A DNA stretch of 64,000 nucleotides from Kiloniella sp. (GTDB lineage Bacteria; Pseudomonadota; Alphaproteobacteria; UBA7985), in NCBI GenBank assembly GCA_002690455.1, contig NZET01000028.1:16080-80079 (forward strand), written 5' to 3'. The notes below the pieces were generated by a model that made no database searches, was not told where the DNA came from, and saw nothing but the letters and a program-made list of their open reading frames with translations. The translations under genes were made by a program, and so were the position numbers. Positions 1 through 9,537 of this stretch are shown piece after piece. The stretch's first letter is position 1; each line of letters begins with the position of its first letter.

Positions 1-202
1 CCATGGACAATGCGATCAGCGAGAACCGCTCTGGCATGTCCCGGAGCACGGTTGCTGCCATTGCGGCCATACTGTCTTGATCCGGGCCGGAAAAGTCAGC
101 GACGACGGGTTCGTGGCCCATCTTCCGGACGGCAGATACCTGCGAAGTGAACAGATTGGCGTCGCAGAGAAGACCAGGAAGAAACGCGACCCTGTGTGTC
201 AT
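1..202 (-). CDS. Alpha/beta hydrolase, 5' part only (runs off left edge)
   Basis: A reading frame begins with ATG at 202 on the minus strand and stays open for 67 codons to the window edge. The N-terminus contains VAFLPGLLCDANLF, the usual first strand and oxyanion-hole segment of small alpha/beta hydrolases. The last visible residues are ALSM followed by a partial Gly codon, which looks like the start of the G-x-S-x-G nucleophile elbow. Substrate cannot be told. The gene is divergent from the helicase at 354, so bases 203-353 should hold both promoters. Start choice is moderately supported, because no strong ribosome binding site is obvious. The family call rests on two short motifs and on position within the fold. 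Confidence 0.6.
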   Translation of the reverse strand, partial: MTHRVAFLPGLLCDANLFTSQVSAVRKMGHEPVVADFSGPDQDSMAAMAATVLRDMPERFSLIALSM

Positions 203-353
203 AGCCGATAACCTTGCCGAGAACGGGAAAAAACCATATATGTGAGATCAGAAGACTGGGACATGATTTCAAAGATCCGTATGTCCCGGCGGCGTCTCTT
301 ATTTGTGCAGACGGATCAATCACGGTTTAGGGCCTTTCGGCAAGCCTCCCTTC

Positions 354-1613
354 ATGAATGAATTTGCAGATTTAGGCCTCTCAGAGGGCCTACAGGCCGC
401 TGTGGCTTCCATGGGGTATGAGACCCCTACGCCTATCCAGAAGGCGGCGATACCAGCCGTGCTGATGGGACGGGATATGCTTGGTGTTGCCCAAACTGGC
501 ACTGGCAAGACGGCGGGCTTTACCCTGCCAATGATCGACATTCTGGCCGAGGGCCAAGCGCGTGCTCGAATGCCACGTTCACTGATCCTTTCGCCAACGC
601 GGGAACTGGCCGCTCAGATATCTGAAAACTTTGAGATGTATGGCGTCAACCACCAGCTCTCAATGGCGCTCCTTATTGGCGGCGAATCGATGAAGGAGCA
701 GGAGGCCGTGCTGACGCGGGGCGTGGATGTGCTCATCGCCACTCCCGGACGCCTCCTCGATTTGATCGATCGAGGATCAGTCATGCCAATGGACGTGAGT
801 ATTCTGGTCATCGATGAGGCTGACAGAATGCTGGACATGGGCTTTATCCCGGACATTGAAACCATTGTCGGTCGCCTGCCTGCCAAGCGGCAGACGTTGA
901 TGTTTTCGGCGACTATGGCTCCACCGATCCGAAAGCTAGCCGACAAATTTCTCAGCAATCCGAAAGAGGTGGAGGTAGCACGGGCTGCGACAACAGCTGC
1001 GACGGTTACAACCTTCATCGTTGCAGCCAAGGATCGTGACAAGCAATCCACTCTACGGGCACTTGTTCAAGCTGAGCAGCCCAAGTCGTCCATCGTATTT
1101 TGCAATCGCAAGCGCGATATTGCGGCGGTCGTGGAAACGCTACGGCGGGCAGGCGTGTCAGCCGCGCCGATGCACGGCGACCTCAGCCAACCCAAGCGAA
1201 TGGAGACCCTCGAGGCCTTCCGCACCGAGACAATAAACCTGTTGGTATGCTCGGACGTTGCAGCCCGAGGCATCGACATCGACCACATCACCCACGTGTT
1301 CAATTATGACGTCCCCTTCAATGCCGAAGACTATGTCCACCGCATTGGGCGAACAGGGCGCGCAGGACGCAAAGGGCGCGCGTTCATGCTGGCCACACCA
1401 AAGGACCAGAAACTGGTCGAAGCCATTGAAGAGCTGACGAAACAGAAGATCGACGCGTTTGACTTGGGTACCGCGGCAAAGTCCAATGAAGAAGATTCCC
1501 TCGCTGCGACCATAGAGGCTGCTAAGGCGCAAGGCGTCGACGCTAAAACGATAAAAGCGGCCCAAAAGAGCTTTGAACAGCATATTCCCGCGTTCATCCT
1601 CCGGGCGGCTTGA
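354..1613 (+). CDS. DEAD-box ATP-dependent RNA helicase (RhlE-like)
   Basis: This 419-residue RNA helicase remodels RNA duplexes using ATP, in ribosome assembly or mRNA decay. All core motifs are visible: Q motif around residues 22-29 (YETPTPIQ), Walker A AQTGTGKT at 46-53, PTRELA at 81-86, TPGR at 130-133, DEAD at 154-157, a SAT motif near 188, and HRIGRTGRAGR near residue 330. The C-terminal extension after the second RecA-like domain is short and lacks the long basic tail of some RhlE proteins. I place the start at the ATG at 354, because the protein then begins NEFADLGLS as family members do. An upstream in-frame ATG at 303 would add 17 unconserved residues. The neighbours do not narrow its role. 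Convergent with the MaoC gene. Confidence 0.9.
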   Translation: MNEFADLGLSEGLQAAVASMGYETPTPIQKAAIPAVLMGRDMLGVAQTGTGKTAGFTLPMIDILAEGQARARMPRSLILSPTRELAAQISENFEMYGVNHQLSMALLIGGESMKEQEAVLTRGVDVLIATPGRLLDLIDRGSVMPMDVSILVIDEADRMLDMGFIPDIETIVGRLPAKRQTLMFSATMAPPIRKLADKFLSNPKEVEVARAATTAATVTTFIVAAKDRDKQSTLRALVQAEQPKSSIVFCNRKRDIAAVVETLRRAGVSAAPMHGDLSQPKRMETLEAFRTETINLLVCSDVAARGIDIDHITHVFNYDVPFNAEDYVHRIGRTGRAGRKGRAFMLATPKDQKLVEAIEELTKQKIDAFDLGTAAKSNEEDSLAATIEAAKAQGVDAKTIKAAQKSFEQHIPAFILRAA

Positions 1614-1932
1614 CACAAAAATTTAAAGATATCGGTGGCAGGCTCGATTTGACGCCGCTTCGCGGCTTACAAATCTCCCCTGCGCATTAAAACAGACACG
1701 CCGCGCTCTGCTCGGCGTGGCACGTTATGGTGTTCAGTGGTGCAACACGTGGTCCCGCCACTCAGACCGCAACATGGAATACGTCGGTACAACCAAAATA
1801 ACAATTCCGCGTGGGAGGGGCGAAGGTCGCGAAGCGACCGAGGCCTGAGCGCGCCACCGGCCAAATACACCGCTCAGCTGCAGAACCACGGCAGGCTTTT
1901 GTTCGGTCGACCGATCGTTGCCACGTGCAGCC
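1614..1932. other. Non-coding, hairpin-rich gap between convergent genes
   Basis: I see no credible gene in these 319 bases. They contain several perfect stem-loops: GCCGC/GCGGC at 1654-1666, CACGCCG/CGGCGTG at 1697-1719 with a 9-base loop, and GGTCGC/GCGACC at 1825-1839. The left arm of a longer 17-bp inverted repeat lies at 1904-1920. None is followed by a clear run of T, so ordinary intrinsic terminators are not evident for the helicase or for the rodA/MaoC transcript. The region could be a dispersed palindromic repeat, a structured RNA or a pair of weak terminators. Confidence 0.4.
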
Positions 1933-1981
1933 TCAGTAGTAAAACAGGCTCAGGCTCTCCGCGACAACGATCGGTCGACCG
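1904..1981. repeat. Perfect 17-bp inverted repeat straddling the MaoC stop codon
   Basis: The 17 bases at 1904-1920 are the exact reverse complement of those at 1965-1981, separated by 44 bases. Each arm also carries the self-complementary core CGGTCGACCG. The right arm lies inside the last codons of the MaoC-like gene and the left arm beyond its stop at 1933. In the transcript it would form a long stem around the stop codon. There is no flanking T run, so terminator function is unproven. Confidence 0.75.
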
Positions 1982-2424
1982 CCCTCCGCGAGCAATTGGC
2001 CCTCGCGTTCCACCCGGCACGTCAGTGCAACCATCAGACCGCCATCAGACCGCGAATCTACGCGCTCCAACGTCTGGCGACATCGAACCCTTGAGTCTGC
2101 AGGTAAGGGCGCTGTGAACCGCACCCTTTCATAGCCGTAGTTCACACTCATCCGCGGCAGCGGCGCCCAACTCATCTGGCCCGCGAAATATGGCAAGAGG
2201 GACAGGCTGAGTAAGCCGTGGGCAATCGGTCCGCCGAAGGGTCCTTTCTCAGCCCGAACCGGATCGGTGTGGATCCACTGTTGGTCAAGGGTGGCATCGG
2301 CAAAGGCCTGAATTCGGTCTTGGTCCACCATCACCCAGTCGCTGACCTCGACCTCATCACCGATTTTTTCCCGAAGGGCCTTGTGGATCTCCGCTCCGGT
2401 GCTGGCTCTCTGTTGCTCTGTCAT
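1933..2424 (-). CDS. MaoC-like (R)-enoyl-CoA hydratase
   Basis: A 163-residue single hot-dog-fold protein of the MaoC/PhaJ type, expected to hydrate trans-2-enoyl-CoA to (R)-3-hydroxyacyl-CoA in the cytoplasm. The hydratase motif is visible as ADATLDQQWIHTD (about residues 37-49), giving the catalytic Asp and His four residues apart, followed by GPFGGPIAHGLLSLSLL. Length is normal for the single-domain family. Its ATG at 2424 overlaps the rodA stop in an ATGA, so translation is probably coupled to the cell-shape operon, an uncommon partner for this enzyme. The C-terminal codons contain one arm of a 17-bp inverted repeat. The acyl chain and pathway (PHA, fatty acid or branched acid breakdown) cannot be told from the sequence. 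Confidence 0.85.
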   Translation of the reverse strand: MTEQQRASTGAEIHKALREKIGDEVEVSDWVMVDQDRIQAFADATLDQQWIHTDPVRAEKGPFGGPIAHGLLSLSLLPYFAGQMSWAPLPRMSVNYGYERVRFTAPLPADSRVRCRQTLERVDSRSDGGLMVALTCRVEREGQLLAEGGRPIVVAESLSLFYY

Positions 2425-3599
2425 TGTCGCAGCTTTCCTTCTGATCCAACGGGTACATCATAGTGGATCCAGATTGACGTCAAGAGAGCCACAGACCCCA
2501 TCACCGCAAGTAACGCCGAGCCCCCGTAGGAAAGGAAAGGGAGTGGCATGCCCACCACCGGGAGCAAGCCCATGTTCATGGCTATATTCACCACCACGTA
2601 AAAGAAGAGGTTGGCCGTTAGCGTCGCTGCCAGCAGTCGCCCAAACTGGCTCCTCGCCCGCAAGGCCGTCACCACCCCGTAAAGTAATAACAGTGTGAAG
2701 AGAAACAGCACCACCATGCATCCGATAAAGCCGAACTCTTCGGCCAACAAGGCCCAGACAAAGTCCGTGTTATTCTCTGGGGTAAAGCCCAGTTGATTGT
2801 GCTGCCCTTGACCAAAGCCTTGCCCGCGCAGGCCTCCCGAGCCAATGGCAATCTTGGCCTGATGGATGTGATAACCCGCACCGCTCAGGTCGAGTTGCGG
2901 GTCGAAGAGAACCAGCACGCGTCGACATTGATACCCCGCTGCGTCGATCCCCAGTTGCAGGCAACGGTCGATAAACCAGTATGCGCCGGCGATACCGCCC
3001 CCCAGTCCGATGAGCACGAGCCACCATCGCAGGCCCGCAAGAAAGAGGATGACACTCAGACAGGCCATCAGCTTTAGTGAGGTTCCCAAGTCTGGCTGGT
3101 TCATAATCAGGTAGATTGGTAGCACCGCCAATAACACCGGAAAAATCAGATCTAGCGGCCGCCCCATCTCTTCCCAACTGGCCCCGTGTAGATAACGGGC
3201 CAAAGCCATAATGAACCCTACCTGGATCAGCTCAGAGGGCTGAAGCCGTGTCACCTGCAAATCAATCCAGCGCTTGGCCCCGTTGTATTCCTCCCCCAGA
3301 AATGGGACCGCGAGGAGCATAAGCAGCGTCGCCCCAAAGACGAAATAAGACACCCGGAACCAAAGCCGGATGTCGACCAGACCGGCGATCAAGGCTAGCG
3401 AGAAAAATAACGCTGTCCGGATCAGATGGTCACCGGCATAGGTCTCCCAGTTCAAACCTCCCGCGGAATACTGCATGGCAACGCCGACCACACAGAGGAT
3501 TACAACCAGCATCAGCATGGGCCAGGGGACATTCGATACCCGGTCCAGAAACGATAGCTGTACCCGGCTTGTCGGACTCGTCTCAGCGGTATACGCCAT
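2421..3599 (-). CDS. rodA: RodA, SEDS peptidoglycan glycosyltransferase
   Basis: This 392-residue polytopic membrane protein polymerises lipid II glycan strands during sidewall elongation, working with PBP2. The sequence is a string of hydrophobic segments. SEDS landmarks include PSELIQVGFIMALARY, NQPDLGTSL, GFTPENNTDFVWALLAEEFG (the conserved extracellular loop) and PLPFLSYGGSAL near the C-terminus. Its ATG at 3599 is 3 bases after the stop of mrdA, so the two are co-transcribed and probably coupled, as in most rod-shaped proteobacteria. The stop at 2421 overlaps the start of the MaoC-like gene. FtsW is the alternative family member, but the mreBCD-mrdA context argues for RodA. Confidence 0.96.
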   Translation of the reverse strand: MAYTAETSPTSRVQLSFLDRVSNVPWPMLMLVVILCVVGVAMQYSAGGLNWETYAGDHLIRTALFFSLALIAGLVDIRLWFRVSYFVFGATLLMLLAVPFLGEEYNGAKRWIDLQVTRLQPSELIQVGFIMALARYLHGASWEEMGRPLDLIFPVLLAVLPIYLIMNQPDLGTSLKLMACLSVILFLAGLRWWLVLIGLGGGIAGAYWFIDRCLQLGIDAAGYQCRRVLVLFDPQLDLSGAGYHIHQAKIAIGSGGLRGQGFGQGQHNQLGFTPENNTDFVWALLAEEFGFIGCMVVLFLFTLLLLYGVVTALRARSQFGRLLAATLTANLFFYVVVNIAMNMGLLPVVGMPLPFLSYGGSALLAVMGSVALLTSIWIHYDVPVGSEGKLRQ

Positions 3600-3602
3600 A
3601 GC

Positions 3603-5786
3603 TTAGCCCCTCCGCTGCCGGCCGCGTGCAACCAGCGCATCCGGGTCGCGGGTCCTGTCGGGATCATCGCCTGAACCAGTAACTATCGCCGTCTGGAGCA
3701 GGTCGCGCACGACCGGCGCTGCAGACAGGCTGCCACTGTTGCCATGCTCCACAACCGCCGCGCAGGCGTAGCGTGGATTATCGATAGGGCCAAAGCCCAC
3801 GAACAAGCCATGGTTTCGACGCTCATAGTCCAAGTTCTCAACATCATCGAGCATCCGTAAGCGCTCTGAGGCACTGAGCCGGGCGACCTGCGCCGTTCCG
3901 GTTTTGCCGGCAATCTGCAGGAGAGGACTCTCGCCATCAAACGTGGTGGCATAAGCGGTGCCCCGCTCATCATTAGAAACCCGGTACATCGCGCGACGGA
4001 CCAGCGCCAGATGCTCCGGATCAAACCCCAGATCTGCCGCAGGATAGGGCAACTCAGGCAAGATCAAGTGCGGCCGGACCGCCCGTCCGCCATTGGCAAT
4101 CCTGGCTGTCATCGTGGCCATTTGCAGCGGTGTAGCGAGCACGTAACCCTGCCCGATGCTTGTCTGCACCGTATCACCGTCAAACCAGCCCTCATTGCGT
4201 TCGGATTTCTTCCAGGCCTCCGAAGGCACAACCCCTCGAATTTCGCCGGCAACGTCAATCATGAGGTATTGGCCAAAGCCCAGTCGATCTGCCACTTCGC
4301 CCATCTTTTCTGGTCCGATCCTTTGGCTCATTTCGTAGTACCAGCTATCGCAGGACTGAACCAAAGCCTCGCCCATATCCATGGCGCCATGACCCTCGCG
4401 CTTCCAGCAGTAAAAGGTCTGCGGTCCGACCTCGGTCCGGCCCGTGCAATTTACGGCCTCTGCGGGATCAATGCCGACCTCTAGCGCCGCGAGCATGGTA
4501 ACCATCTTGTAGGTTGACCCGGGTGGATAGTGCTCCGCCGAACACTTATTGACCAGCGGTCTTCGCTCGTCACGGATCAGCTCATCCCAGTCTTCATTAC
4601 TGATACGGGAAGAGAAAATCGACTGATCGAAACCCGGATGCGAGGCCATAGCCAGCACTTCACCCGTATCGACTTTGAGCACCACCGCTGCGCCCGCCCG
4701 AGCGCGCTCTGATGCGGAAATTTCCTGCTCCGCAAGCCGCTGCTCAGCATAGATCTGTAGCCCCAGATCCAGTGTTGTCATGATCCGGCGACCTGGAACC
4801 GGTGGCTTACGCGAAATAACCCGCTGCTCCTGACCCAGAGCATTGATCTCCATCAATCGCTCACCAGCTTGACCGCGCAGTGACTTTTCCATAGTTCGCT
4901 CGATACCCTTGCGTCCAATTCGGGCATCGGGACGCCGCAGAAGGCGGTCATCATCACCGATCAGATCATCGGGCTGCACTTGCGAAACGTAGCCCAACGC
5001 GTGTGCCGCCGTACCAGGGAAGGTGTAACTGCGTCGTTCGGAAACGTCGATTTCAGTGTGGGGCAGATCGAGGGCGCGGGCCTTCAGGCGCGCAACCTGC
5101 TCCCAGCTGAGATCTTCGGCCAGGACGACACCGCCAATCGTGTTGATCTGCTTGGCCTCGACAATGCGGCGGCTGATCTGGCGTTGGTCCGCATCGTTGA
5201 GGTCCAGCAGCCGGATGATCCGCTCTAGGGCGTCAGCCTCTTCCTGAGCGACCCCAGAGACGACCTTGTAGTTCAGACCGTAGTTACCAAGTCTCTCCTG
5301 CACACCGAAGCCGGGCCAGTCTTTGATGCCGCTGTCCAGCAATAGGTCATACTGGTCCCGGCTGAGCACCAACAGGAGCCGGATCTGGCCACGCACCACG
5401 TCCACACCAATGTCCAACTGGTCGACCATTCGATCAGTCAACGCGGGGCTAGCACCAATCAAGCTCGCCGCCCGCAGCACCACAGCGGTTCGGTTGAGAT
5501 TGATCTCCTCATCCTCAGCCTTGGGGTAATACATCAGGTTATAGCTCTGCTCATTCCCGGCCAGCGGTTGGCCAAACCGGTCCACGATCGACCCCCGCGT
5601 GGGCGCATCAAACCGGGTCACGGTTCGCGTTTTTAGGCTATCGGCGAGAAAGTCATCCTGCCGTGGCACTTGTAGCGAATAGAGACGGAACCCCAATGCT
5701 GCGAGTGCCGACCCCTGTAGCGTGGTTGCCAGAACGAGCCGGCGGGTGAAGCCGGCATCCCGACGCTTGCCGTCACGCGCCGTCAT
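3603..5786 (-). CDS. mrdA: Penicillin-binding protein 2, elongasome transpeptidase
   Basis: Class B PBP of 727 residues that cross-links peptidoglycan in lateral wall growth. One N-terminal membrane segment lies at about residues 17-35, followed by the dimerisation domain (around 60-330) and the transpeptidase domain. Active-site motifs are intact: SxxK at 424-427 (GSTYK), the SCD form of the SxN motif at 478-480, and KTG at 628-630 (AGKTGTAQV). I use the ATG at 5786. It overlaps the mreD stop by 14 bases and starts MTARDGKRRD with a basic cytoplasmic tail. An upstream in-frame ATG at 5837 would add 17 unlikely residues. It is followed after 3 bases by rodA, its glycosyltransferase partner. 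Confidence 0.95.
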   Translation of the reverse strand: MTARDGKRRDAGFTRRLVLATTLQGSALAALGFRLYSLQVPRQDDFLADSLKTRTVTRFDAPTRGSIVDRFGQPLAGNEQSYNLMYYPKAEDEEINLNRTAVVLRAASLIGASPALTDRMVDQLDIGVDVVRGQIRLLLVLSRDQYDLLLDSGIKDWPGFGVQERLGNYGLNYKVVSGVAQEEADALERIIRLLDLNDADQRQISRRIVEAKQINTIGGVVLAEDLSWEQVARLKARALDLPHTEIDVSERRSYTFPGTAAHALGYVSQVQPDDLIGDDDRLLRRPDARIGRKGIERTMEKSLRGQAGERLMEINALGQEQRVISRKPPVPGRRIMTTLDLGLQIYAEQRLAEQEISASERARAGAAVVLKVDTGEVLAMASHPGFDQSIFSSRISNEDWDELIRDERRPLVNKCSAEHYPPGSTYKMVTMLAALEVGIDPAEAVNCTGRTEVGPQTFYCWKREGHGAMDMGEALVQSCDSWYYEMSQRIGPEKMGEVADRLGFGQYLMIDVAGEIRGVVPSEAWKKSERNEGWFDGDTVQTSIGQGYVLATPLQMATMTARIANGGRAVRPHLILPELPYPAADLGFDPEHLALVRRAMYRVSNDERGTAYATTFDGESPLLQIAGKTGTAQVARLSASERLRMLDDVENLDYERRNHGLFVGFGPIDNPRYACAAVVEHGNSGSLSAAPVVRDLLQTAIVTGSGDDPDRTRDPDALVARGRQRRG

Positions 5787-6339
5787 AGATCGGGTCCTCC
5801 AGCTGTGGTCCCCTGCCCCACAAGAACGCAAACACAAGGTGGTTCACGCCGTAAACCAGGGGGAATGTCAAAGCGGTCATCCCGGCCCGGGTCATACTCT
5901 GCAGTGGCGGCGCAAGCTCCAGCACGAAGGCCGAATAAAACGCCCATTGGCAGCCGAAGTAAGCGAGGATCGAAAGGGTCGCGACACCCCAGCGCCCCAT
6001 GAATCCCAGCGCGCTGATTTCCGGTCGCAGGTTGGAAACGATGTAAAAAACCGTGAGATAAGCGATGATAGACAGCCCCATGGGCGCCCCCATGAGCGCG
6101 TCGGTCCAGAAACCAATCACGAACACCACAGGCACGGGCATCAGGGCGGGATGACGGATCAACCAGAACAGGATGGTTGCGAAGGCAAAATCTGGAAGGA
6201 ATGCGAGCCTACGCCCCAGCCCCAAAGCCGAGGCATCGAAGCCCAGCAGCATCACAAACAGCGCCAACGGCACTAGCGTCCTCACCCTGCGCAGCACGCC
6301 ACCGATAAGGAAGTCGAGCAGGAACAGAATGGTCCGCAC
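5773..6339 (-). CDS. mreD: Rod shape-determining protein MreD
   Basis: This 188-residue, mostly hydrophobic protein with about five predicted membrane segments matches the size and composition of MreD, the poorly conserved integral-membrane member of the elongasome that links MreC to the PBP2/RodA synthase. Sequence motifs in this family are weak, so the call leans on position: 2 bases after the mreC stop and overlapping mrdA by 14 bases, in the standard order mreB-mreC-mreD-mrdA-rodA. The central stretch FWTDALMGAPMGLS resembles the DAL/GxPLG signature found in other MreD proteins. Confidence 0.88.
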   Translation of the reverse strand: MRTILFLLDFLIGGVLRRVRTLVPLALFVMLLGFDASALGLGRRLAFLPDFAFATILFWLIRHPALMPVPVVFVIGFWTDALMGAPMGLSIIAYLTVFYIVSNLRPEISALGFMGRWGVATLSILAYFGCQWAFYSAFVLELAPPLQSMTRAGMTALTFPLVYGVNHLVFAFLWGRGPQLEDPIYDGA

Positions 6340-6341
6340 GC

Positions 6342-7340
6342 TCAGTCCTCCCCGATTCCTGCCTGAAAGCCGACCGCCCCCACCGCGATCAGATCTGCAT
6401 TGATATCAACGCCGGGATAGTCGACCACCAGCACGTCAGAGAGTTGGTCAAAATTGACTGAAGGCCGAACCTGTGCCTCTGCATCCGTCACCTGTGAGAC
6501 ATAGCCAATCAGCAGACCCGGCGGAAACACCCCATCGGCTCCGCTGGTAATGACTCGGTCCCCGACTTCGATCGCCAACAAATCCTGTGGCAGCAGGAAG
6601 GCCTGTTCAACCCTCAGAAAGTCTTGCGCACTGCGGGTTTCCGGGTCGAAAGTCGATCCACGCGTACCACGGACAAAAGCATTGAGGCCCGGGCGTTCAA
6701 TGATCACCGGAATTTGCGAATTCGGATCAGTGATCAGTAGCACCCGCGCTGAAGAGGCACCAACTTCCCGCACCCGGCCCACCAGTCCCTGATCATTTAC
6801 AACTGCGAGACCCTGCCGCACGGACTCATTGCGCCCGAGATTAATCAGCACTGAACGCACGTAGCGTCGGGAATGGTCGGCCACGACAAAGGCCATCATC
6901 CGCTTGGTTTCACCGACACTGCGTCCGCTTTCCAGCGCCCGGGCCCAGTTCCACTGCTCATCTGCCGCTGTTTGATAGCGAACGGGCAGGATCCGACGCA
7001 GACGCTCGTTCTCGGCGAGCAGTTGCTCAACGGTTTGAGCCTTTGCATTGAGCACGCGGACTTCCGCACGCAGCTGCTGGTTTTCGGACGCCAGTTCTTC
7101 GTAAGTACGGAACCGCTCGGTTACTTGCGTCACGGACGCGCTCGACTGGCTGAACACCCCGAGAAATGGCGACATCATATCGGCGACCAGCATGCGGGCA
7201 TTAGAGCCAAAGCGCGAATCCATGCGGTTCCAAACCAGCATGCCCACGGCTACCAGGATCAGCAAAAATACAGCAAATCGCTGGAGCCAGGCCATCAACG
7301 GGCTTACCGCGACTGTGATATTGCGCCGGCGACGTGCCAT
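6342..7340 (-). CDS. mreC: Rod shape-determining protein MreC
   Basis: A bitopic elongasome protein of 332 residues from the chosen start. It has a basic N-terminus (MARRRRN), one membrane segment at about residues 20-40, a coiled coil (about 70-110, EELASENQQLRAEVRVL) and the periplasmic beta-barrel domain containing GLVGRVREVGASSARVLLITD and ITSGADGVFPPGLLIGYV. It dimerises and activates PBP2/RodA. I prefer the ATG at 7340, with GAGGAG upstream. The frame is open to an ATG at 7430, whose 30 extra residues do not look conserved. There is a gap of about 200 bases between mreB and mreC without an obvious gene, so mreC might have an extra promoter or leader. Confidence 0.93.
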   Translation of the reverse strand: MARRRRNITVAVSPLMAWLQRFAVFLLILVAVGMLVWNRMDSRFGSNARMLVADMMSPFLGVFSQSSASVTQVTERFRTYEELASENQQLRAEVRVLNAKAQTVEQLLAENERLRRILPVRYQTAADEQWNWARALESGRSVGETKRMMAFVVADHSRRYVRSVLINLGRNESVRQGLAVVNDQGLVGRVREVGASSARVLLITDPNSQIPVIIERPGLNAFVRGTRGSTFDPETRSAQDFLRVEQAFLLPQDLLAIEVGDRVITSGADGVFPPGLLIGYVSQVTDAEAQVRPSVNFDQLSDVLVVDYPGVDINADLIAVGAVGFQAGIGED

Positions 7341-7538
7341 TTCCGCGATCTGCTCCTCAATTGCCCTTGCGCTTAACCCAAAAGACAGACTGGGCCGTGA
7401 ACATCCGTTCCGCAACTCAACAAGCCCCACCCTAGGGCAACTCTATGGGCAGAGTACGGCAAGGACAAACATTATACGACCCGCATGGTTCTGATTTGTG
7501 TATGGAAATTGACCGCAGCGGTCAATAAACCCGCCGTC

Positions 7539-8627
<1,089 letters not shown>

Positions 8628-8804
8628 TTACGGGATGCAGGTTATACGTTCTTGTCTTCAGGACATAAACCTCGGCCCAGTCGATTGCAAGGACGGCCAT
8701 CCCCGACAATGGGGCAATGCCGCCACCTTTGCCGCCTTTGCCGACATACGATCAGGAGCAGACTGTCGATCTGGTTCCGTTCTTCATCAGGGTGTGCTGG
8801 CAGT

Positions 8805-9437
8805 TTACGGCCGCACGCTTTCGATAAAGTCGCCCAACTCGCCATAGCCCGTAAAAATCCGCTCGAAGCGCAGCGCCAGCCGTTCGGCTGCCGCTTGGGC
8901 CTGAACCGTCAATTCGGCATTTTCAGTCTGAGCCAAATATACCAGCCGGGAATAGCTGCCGAACATGGCATCGCGCATCTCGGGGTTGGTGGACAGGCCC
9001 ATGCCCTCCCAAATGAGTGGCTCAAAATGGCGCGCCAGATAATCGGTCAGATAAAATGTCCCGAGTTCGGCTTCGGCAAGCGCATCGAACCGCGCCTCAC
9101 CAGCGAAAAAGCTATAGCAGTGTGGTCCGGCAATCCGGTGTAGATCCATTCGCTGACAGACCGCATCGAGCAAGCCACCCGTGCCGCAATCCGCGTAACC
9201 AACAAAAATGGGGCGGTCTGCCCGGTCCTTGCGCGCCTGCATGGCTTTAGCTTCTACGCCTTCAGGGATACGCTCGGGAAAGTTATGCCAAATCGCTGGT
9301 AGCGCAGTGATTTCCACTGCATCGCTCAGCCCTGAGGCTGCCAGCACGGCTTGTGTTTCGGATGCAATCGCGCCGCACAGGATCAACAGCGGTTTGTCTG
9401 GATGACGAAAGCCGGCCGCGCCCTCCCGGGCTTCCAC
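8805..9437 (-). CDS. DUF1638 domain protein
   Basis: I recognise this as a DUF1638 protein (PF07796-like), a family of unknown reaction often found beside corrinoid methyltransferase genes in alphaproteobacteria and methanogens. Conserved features are LLILCGAIASE near the start, ALPAIWHNFPERIP, VGYADCGTGGLLD (with a possible functional Cys), and PHCYSFFAG. The start is uncertain. The frame is open back to an ATG at 9560 that overlaps the corrinoid gene by 23 bases, but the first 40 residues from there (Arg/Gly/Pro-rich) do not look like real protein. I therefore use the GTG at 9437 (about 210 residues). Direct adjacency to the corrinoid protein gene suggests a role in methyl transfer or corrinoid handling. 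That is inference. Confidence 0.75.
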   Translation of the reverse strand: MEAREGAAGFRHPDKPLLILCGAIASETQAVLAASGLSDAVEITALPAIWHNFPERIPEGVEAKAMQARKDRADRPIFVGYADCGTGGLLDAVCQRMDLHRIAGPHCYSFFAGEARFDALAEAELGTFYLTDYLARHFEPLIWEGMGLSTNPEMRDAMFGSYSRLVYLAQTENAELTVQAQAAAERLALRFERIFTGYGELGDFIESVRP

Positions 9438-9537
9438 GGTCGGAACTGGCCTGCGCTCTTTATCAATAGGGGGGGATCGGCGACCCGCACGGCCGCCGTT
9501 GCGTCGGCTCCGCCCAGATGGGAGGAGCCCGTCGTCC

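Noticed and set aside
1737..2117. Plus-strand frame of 126 codons in the helicase-MaoC gap
   Set aside because: Arg/Pro/Ser-rich with no fold-like pattern, and most of it is antisense to the MaoC-like gene.
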